A DNA stretch of 64,000 bases. Source: Opitutaceae bacterium. GTDB taxonomy: Bacteria > Verrucomicrobiota > Verrucomicrobiia > Opitutales > Opitutaceae. The notes under the pieces are model-generated. The model worked only from the letters and a program-made list of their open reading frames with translations. It was not told the DNA's origin and did not search any database. Shown here in pieces: positions 58,564 through 64,000 of the stretch. The stretch spans positions 1 to 64,000 of the forward strand of contig JACSRI010000122.1 of assembly GCA_014879845.1 (NCBI GenBank), given 5' to 3'. How positions within the stretch are numbered: position 1 is the first letter of the stretch; every line of letters begins with the position of its first letter. The position numbers and the translations under genes are program-made.

Positions 58564-59402
58564 GCCAGGACGCCACCGCCCGCATCCTACGCGCCCTGGA
58601 TCGCCGTTTCGGCGTGTCCGGGAAGGAACTGCCACCCCTGCCTGACGCGGCGGCCCTCGCCCGCCTGCTGGAGCACAACACCCACCGACGCTATACAGCG
58701 ACTCCGGTCCGCGATGATCTGCTCGACCTTCTCTACGCCGCGGCGCTGTCTGCGCCGTCGAAGAGTGATCTGCAGCAGGCGGACATCATTCGCGTGCGCT
58801 CAGTCAGCAAACGCCAGGCGATAGGCCGCCTGCTCCCGGACATGCCGTGGGTCGTCGAGGCACCGGTGTTTCTGGTCTTCTGCGGCAACAGTCGCCGTAT
58901 CCGCCGCGTCGCTTCAATGCGTGGCAAGCAGTTCGCCAACGACCACCTCGACGCCTTCTTCAATGCCACCGTCGATGCCGGGATTGTCCTGGCAACGTTC
59001 ATCCACGCCGCCGCGGCAGCCGGGCTGGGCGCCTGCGCGATCAGCGCGATCCGCAACCACGCCCACGACATCAGCGACCTTCTCGAGCTGCCCCCGTGGG
59101 TTTTCCCCGTGGCGGGGCTCTGCGTGGGCTATCCGGATCTGAAGGGTCGCATCGTCCCACGCCTGCCGCTCAGCCTTACCACGCACACCGACAGGTATGA
59201 CGAGGGCGATTTTGCCGCCCAGATCGAAGCCTACGATCGCCGTCGCGACACCGCCCTGCCCTACGCCAACCAGCAGCTGGTCGAGCTCTATGGTCGGGCT
59301 GGATTCTACGGCTGGTCCGAGGACAAGGCCCGCCAGTACTCGGAACCGATGCGCGCCGACTTCGGCGCATACGTCCGCAACCAAGGTTTCGATCTCACCT
59401 GA
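58560..59402 (+). CDS. nitroreductase family protein
   Basis: LLEHNTHRRYTATPVRDDLLDLLYAAALSAPSKSDLQQADIIRV; overlaps DszA-like gene stop. Confidence 0.87.
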   Translation: MSQDATARILRALDRRFGVSGKELPPLPDAAALARLLEHNTHRRYTATPVRDDLLDLLYAAALSAPSKSDLQQADIIRVRSVSKRQAIGRLLPDMPWVVEAPVFLVFCGNSRRIRRVASMRGKQFANDHLDAFFNATVDAGIVLATFIHAAAAAGLGACAISAIRNHAHDISDLLELPPWVFPVAGLCVGYPDLKGRIVPRLPLSLTTHTDRYDEGDFAAQIEAYDRRRDTALPYANQQLVELYGRAGFYGWSEDKARQYSEPMRADFGAYVRNQGFDLT

Positions 59403-59492
59403 CCGGGCTCCCCACCCTCCGCGCCATGAGCACCACCACTCCTCCCATCGTACCGGCCAAAGGCGTGACCCCAAGCACGAGCACCACCCGCC

Positions 59493-60143
59493 ATGTCTGA
59501 GTTTCCCCAACTTCCCGCGTGCATGCCCCCACGGCTCACCGTCGGAGCGGTGCTCTTTGACGGATTCGAACTGCTCGATGCATTCGGACCCCTCGGGATC
59601 CTTGGCATCCTGCGCGACCGCCTCCGAATCCTGACGCTCGCCGAACACGTGAGTCCGGTCGCCTCGTCCGCCGGTCCGAGGATCGCCATAGACCGCGCCT
59701 TCGAAACATCCGGGCCTATCGACATTCTCCTCGTGCCTGGAGGTCCCGGAACACGCCGCGAAATCCACAACACTCTCCTGATCGCCTGGCTCCAGCGCGC
59801 CGCCGCCTTCACGCCGCACGTAGCAACCGTCTGCACCGGCAGCGCATTGCTTGCCCGAACTGGCCTGCTCGACGGCCGGCGCGCGACGACAAACAAACGC
59901 GCCTTCCATTGGGTTGCCTCACAAGGCCCGCACGTGGTCTGGCAGCCAGAAGCTCGCTGGGTCGAGGACGGCAAGTTTTTCACCGCATCCGGCGTCGCCG
60001 CCGGCATCGACATGTCCCTCGGCCTGGTTGCGACGCTTTTTGGTCGGGAGACGGCCATCTCGGTCGCAACGCGCGCCGAGCATGACTGGCACGAGGACAA
60101 ATCCTGGGATCCATTCGCCCGCATCAACGGGCTCGTCGCTTGA
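59493..60143 (+). CDS. DJ-1/PfpI (ThiJ/isonitrile hydratase-like) family protein
   Basis: VGAVLFDGFELLDAFGPLGILG, VATVCTGSALLARTGLLDGRRATTNKRAFHWV. Confidence 0.87.
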   Translation: MSEFPQLPACMPPRLTVGAVLFDGFELLDAFGPLGILGILRDRLRILTLAEHVSPVASSAGPRIAIDRAFETSGPIDILLVPGGPGTRREIHNTLLIAWLQRAAAFTPHVATVCTGSALLARTGLLDGRRATTNKRAFHWVASQGPHVVWQPEARWVEDGKFFTASGVAAGIDMSLGLVATLFGRETAISVATRAEHDWHEDKSWDPFARINGLVA

Positions 60144-61765
60144 ATTCCGCCTCGACCGACGCGTCCGCCCCCATGCAACCGCTTCACTCCATCGAACCCG
60201 CCGCCGTACGCGCACGCATTCGCGACGGTCGCGAGGTGGCCTTCCTAGACCTGCGCGAGGCCGGCCCGCACGGCCGCGCCAAACCGCTCTTCGCAGTCAA
60301 CATTCCCCTCGGACACCTGGAGGAGCGTATCCACGCCTTGGTTCCACGGCAATCGACGCCGATCATCCTCTTCGACGCCGAGACGGGCCTGTCCCAACGC
60401 GGCGCCGAGGTCCTTGCGGCGCTGGGATACACCGAGGTCGTGCGCGTACGCGGCACGCTGGCCGACTGGCGGCGGGCCGGCGCCGAGCTCTTTCGCGACA
60501 CAAACGTGCCGAGCAAAGCCTTCGGCGAGTGGGTCGAGCAGGAGGCGCACACCCCGGAGATCTCCGCGGAGGAGCTGAAGGCGCTGCGGGACCGCGGCGA
60601 GGACGTGGTAGTGATCGACGATCGTCCCTTCACCGAGTACCGGGTCGCCACGGTCCCCGGCTCGATCAACGTGCCCGGGGCCGAATTGATCCTGCGGGCC
60701 CAGGAACTGCAGCGCTCCCCGGACACGCTGGTCGTCGTCCACTGCGCGGGCCGCACGCGCAGTCTCATCGGCACGCAAACCCTCGTGAATTCGGGCCTGT
60801 TTCGCCGTGTCGTCGGTCTGCGAGACGGAAACATCGGCTGGCATCTCGCGGGCTTTTCGCTCGAACACGGCGCGGACCGCCGCGCGCCCGTGCATCTGGC
60901 TCCTGCCAACCATGCGCGTGCTCGTGCAGCCGCCACCCACCTGGCCGAACGAACCGGCGTGCGCTTTCTCACCGCGGCGGAACTCGCTAGGTGGGAACGC
61001 GAGGCTGACAGGCACTCACTGTTCAAGTTCGACGTGCGCAGCCCTGAGGAGTTCGCGGCACGGCGCGCCCCAGGCTTCGCCAGCGCGCCCGGCGGACAGT
61101 TGATTCAGGCCACCGATGAATACATCGGTGTGCTCAACGCCCGCGTGGTGCTGGGTGACGACGACGGCGTGCGCGCCGCCACCACAGCCTCATGGCTACG
61201 CCAACTCGGTTTCGAGCAGGTTGCCGTGCTGCGCGACGGCCTGCGCGATCAACTTGCGAGCCTGCCGACGCCCGAGCGTGCCTGGGTCCGCCCACCCGAT
61301 GTTCCTCAGATTGAACCCAACTCGCTCCAGTCGCTGATCGGCACCCCGGGTGTGGTGGTCGTGGACTTGCGCTTAAGTTCCGAATACGCGGCCGGGCACA
61401 TCCCCGGCTCGTGGTACGCGCCGCGCGCCCGACTGGCCGAGGCGCTGCCCGCGTTTCCTCGTGCGGAACGCATCATCCTCGTTTCCTCCGACGGCTACCG
61501 TGCAGCCTTCGCCCAGCCGGAGCTGCAGGCGTTGACGACCGCCGCAGTGACCATCCTTGCCGGTGGATTCTCCGCCTGGCCTCTGCGCGGTCGCCCGGTG
61601 CAGACCGGCCTGATCCGCGCCGCCGTCCCGCCCGACGACATCTATCGCCGCCCACTCGAGAACGATCCCGATGCGATGAAACGACACTACATCGCCTGGG
61701 AACTCGGACTGCCTGCGCAAGTCCGCAACGACGGCACGGCGCGCTTCGTCGTTCACACGCCATGA
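60140..61765 (+). CDS. four-domain rhodanese homology protein
   Basis: Repeated rhodanese folds; VVVHCAGRTRSLIGTQTLVNSG active-site loop in domain 2; TTG start overlapping previous stop or ATG at 60173. Confidence 0.85.
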   Translation: MNSASTDASAPMQPLHSIEPAAVRARIRDGREVAFLDLREAGPHGRAKPLFAVNIPLGHLEERIHALVPRQSTPIILFDAETGLSQRGAEVLAALGYTEVVRVRGTLADWRRAGAELFRDTNVPSKAFGEWVEQEAHTPEISAEELKALRDRGEDVVVIDDRPFTEYRVATVPGSINVPGAELILRAQELQRSPDTLVVVHCAGRTRSLIGTQTLVNSGLFRRVVGLRDGNIGWHLAGFSLEHGADRRAPVHLAPANHARARAAATHLAERTGVRFLTAAELARWEREADRHSLFKFDVRSPEEFAARRAPGFASAPGGQLIQATDEYIGVLNARVVLGDDDGVRAATTASWLRQLGFEQVAVLRDGLRDQLASLPTPERAWVRPPDVPQIEPNSLQSLIGTPGVVVVDLRLSSEYAAGHIPGSWYAPRARLAEALPAFPRAERIILVSSDGYRAAFAQPELQALTTAAVTILAGGFSAWPLRGRPVQTGLIRAAVPPDDIYRRPLENDPDAMKRHYIAWELGLPAQVRNDGTARFVVHTP

Positions 61766-63291
61766 GCACGCCACCCGAGACGTCCATTGTCGAGTCCGGT
61801 AGCATCGCTCCGGCGTTTCCACCGACGGCTGGCAATACCCGCGGCAAGGATGCAGGAGTCTCACACATAAAGCGCGTGCTCCCGTGGCTCGTCGCCACTT
61901 CGTTCTTCATGGAGTCGCTCGACATGACGATCCTGAATACGGCCGTGCCGACCGTGGCCGCCGCGCTCGGGGTGGCGCCGCTGAGCCTCAAAACGGCACT
62001 AACCAGCTACACGCTGAGCCTTGCGCTCTTCATTCCTCTGAGCGGCTGGATGGCGGATCGATTCGGCACGCGTCGGGTGTTTTTCGCGGCCATCCTCGTC
62101 TTCACGATCGGATCGCTGCTCTGCGGGCTCGCCGTGAACATCCCCATGCTCATTGCCTCGCGCATCGTGCAGGGCGTCGGCGGTGCAATGATGATGCCGG
62201 TCGGGCGAATCGCCATCGTGCGGACATTTCCGAAGGCGGAGATCCTGCAGGCGATGAGCTTCGTCGTCATTCCAGGTCTGATCGGCCCGTTGATGGGTCC
62301 GCTCGCTGGCGGCGCGATCGTCAACTGGCTGCATTGGCGGGCGATCTTCTTCATCAACATCCCGATCGGCCTTGCCGGTCTCTGGGCGGTGCATCTCTAC
62401 ATGCCCGACTATCGCAGCCGTCACCCGCGGCCGTTTGATCTACGCGGATTTCTGCTCTTTGGCGGTGGTGTCGCCCTGCTATCGCACGCGCTCGAGGTAT
62501 TCGGGGAACACGATACGCCGTCGGTAGGCATCGCGGCGATGCTGGCCCTCGCCAGCGCACTCATCGCCCTCTACCTGCGCCATGCCTTTCGCCATGCGCA
62601 TCCCATGCTGCCGCTCGCCCTCTTTCGCCACCGCACTTTCGCCGCAGCCGTGGGCGGCGGATTCATCTCGCGCATCGGCTTGGGCGGCATGCCGTTCCTG
62701 CTGCCACTCTATTACCAGGTCGGTCTCGGCTATTCGCCGCTACATGCCGCCTTGCTGATCGTGCCTCAACCGCTGGCGGCGATGACCTGCAAGCTCGTCA
62801 TCACAAGGATCCTTATGCGTGTGAGCTACAGGCAGGCTCTCGCTGGAAACGCCGTGTTGATTGGCCTGGTCATGGCAAGCTTTGCCACCGTCACTGCGGC
62901 GACATCCACATGGGTGATACTGGCGATGGCCTTCATCTTCGGATTTCTGATGTCCGCCCAATACACGAGCCTGAACACCCTGGCCTTTGCAGACCTCAGC
63001 GCCGCAGAAACGAGCACGGGAAGCAGTCTCGCCAGCGTCGGGCAGCAACTCTCGATGAGCTTCGGCGTGGCGATCGCCTCCCTGCTCACCGCACTGTTCC
63101 TCGCCACATGGCAGGGCTCTGCGCCGGGCTCAGCTCCAGCCATGTCCGCGGCCATTCGCTGCGCGTTCGTCGCGCTGGGAGGACTGAGCGTATTTTCGAG
63201 TGTCAGCTTTCTCGCGCTCCGCCACGGCGACGGCGCAGAAGTCCTGGAGCACGCGAGCCTCCAAACGAAGTCTGCGGCACGCGCGCACTAG
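61762..63291 (+). CDS. MFS transporter, DHA2 (EmrB-like) family
   Basis: SFFMESLDMTILNTAVPTVAAALG, GWMADRFGTRRVFFAAI, many TM segments. Confidence 0.9.
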   Translation: MSTPPETSIVESGSIAPAFPPTAGNTRGKDAGVSHIKRVLPWLVATSFFMESLDMTILNTAVPTVAAALGVAPLSLKTALTSYTLSLALFIPLSGWMADRFGTRRVFFAAILVFTIGSLLCGLAVNIPMLIASRIVQGVGGAMMMPVGRIAIVRTFPKAEILQAMSFVVIPGLIGPLMGPLAGGAIVNWLHWRAIFFINIPIGLAGLWAVHLYMPDYRSRHPRPFDLRGFLLFGGGVALLSHALEVFGEHDTPSVGIAAMLALASALIALYLRHAFRHAHPMLPLALFRHRTFAAAVGGGFISRIGLGGMPFLLPLYYQVGLGYSPLHAALLIVPQPLAAMTCKLVITRILMRVSYRQALAGNAVLIGLVMASFATVTAATSTWVILAMAFIFGFLMSAQYTSLNTLAFADLSAAETSTGSSLASVGQQLSMSFGVAIASLLTALFLATWQGSAPGSAPAMSAAIRCAFVALGGLSVFSSVSFLALRHGDGAEVLEHASLQTKSAARAH

Positions 63292-63418
63292 CCCACTCCT
63301 GAACACAGATCGTGTGCGGGCCGACCCCGCCGCAGTAGATGTGTGCGGCGCGCAGAAGTCACAACCGACCGCCCGGCAACACTACACGGGAACGCATCCG
63401 CGACGTCGAGACTGCCGG

Positions 63419-64000
63419 TCATTCCACCGCCGAGGTTCCTGGCGGACCCTCGACACCAGACAAACGATCGGCGCACTCGATTCCTGCCGTTTCCACATCG
63501 AGAATCGCCGTCGCCGCCTCGGTGTCAGCACAGGGCAAATACGCCTGCAAGGTGGAGAGATGCCGGTGCCCCATCGCAAGTTGGACGACGTGCAGCCGAC
63601 CGCCCGCCGATTCGAGACATAAAGCACAGAAAGTCTTCCTGAGGGCGTGCGACGATCTTCCGGCTGTGCAGATTCCAGCCGCCGCCATGGTTTCGGTCAG
63701 AATTCGATTCCAGCGCCATAACCGCACCGCCCCACCCTTCTTCGAGCGAAACAACGGCGCGCGGCCGTGGAGAGGTCCCGATCCCGCTCGCTCCTGGATG
63801 TAGGCGAGGAGCGCCGCACGCGCGGCCGGGTGGATGGGAATATACCGCCCCGTCACCGACCGCTTGCGCACACCGTTTCCGTTCTTTAGCCGGTGGCGCG
63901 CCACATACAGCACCGGTCGCACGCCGGTGCCGTCCCACACGTCCTCCACCCGCAGTCCCAACAAGGTGCCGGCGCGCAGACCGGTATGGAGCGCGGTCCT
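63419..64000 (-). CDS. tyrosine recombinase/phage integrase, N-terminus beyond window
   Basis: RTALHTGLRAGTLLGLRVEDV..., HALRKTFCALCLESAGGRLHVVQLAMGHRHLSTLQAYL. Confidence 0.85.
   Translation of the reverse strand, partial: RTALHTGLRAGTLLGLRVEDVWDGTGVRPVLYVARHRLKNGNGVRKRSVTGRYIPIHPAARAALLAYIQERAGSGPLHGRAPLFRSKKGGAVRLWRWNRILTETMAAAGICTAGRSSHALRKTFCALCLESAGGRLHVVQLAMGHRHLSTLQAYLPCADTEAATAILDVETAGIECADRLSGVEGPPGTSAVE

Overview
High-GC bacterial window (gene content and style suggest Verrucomicrobiota/Opitutaceae; inference only) that reads as a large sulfur-acquisition and desulfurisation island with an embedded copper-handling block and a tyrosine recombinase at the right edge. Main content: CysTWA sulfate importer with two Sbp proteins, CysK, Rrf2 regulator, two YezD-type proteins, two porins, multi-domain rhodaneses; an SsuA/SsuC/SsuB sulfonate importer with SIX tandem paralogs inserted between ssuC and ssuB. 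The six would normally be auto-labelled ABC substrate-binding proteins, but all lack a signal peptide and all keep the Cys/His/Arg residues of the DszB sulfinate desulfinase with identical His-to-Arg spacing. A DszA-like flavin monooxygenase plus nitroreductase/flavin reductase-like genes lie in the same window. A radical SAM protein with atypical CX8CX2C spacing precedes a BadF/HgdB-type ATPase-dehydratase (double-cubane-like) pair. Second main observation: a recurrent structured leader element (CGACCRG-N4-6-CYGGAG, with compensatory A-T/G-C change and in most copies a mutually exclusive long-range pairing) occurs at six intergenic loci, always in sense orientation before sulfur-related operons; it looks like a cis-regulatory RNA that I cannot match to a class I know. 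Other points: three M14-peptidase-like paralogs with lost zinc motif beside one intact copy, an HTH-EIIA fusion regulator, a rhodanese gene frameshifted by a GATC tandem duplication, and CusF-like domains fused to PfpI and SCO1 proteins. No database search was run; all homology statements are by eye.
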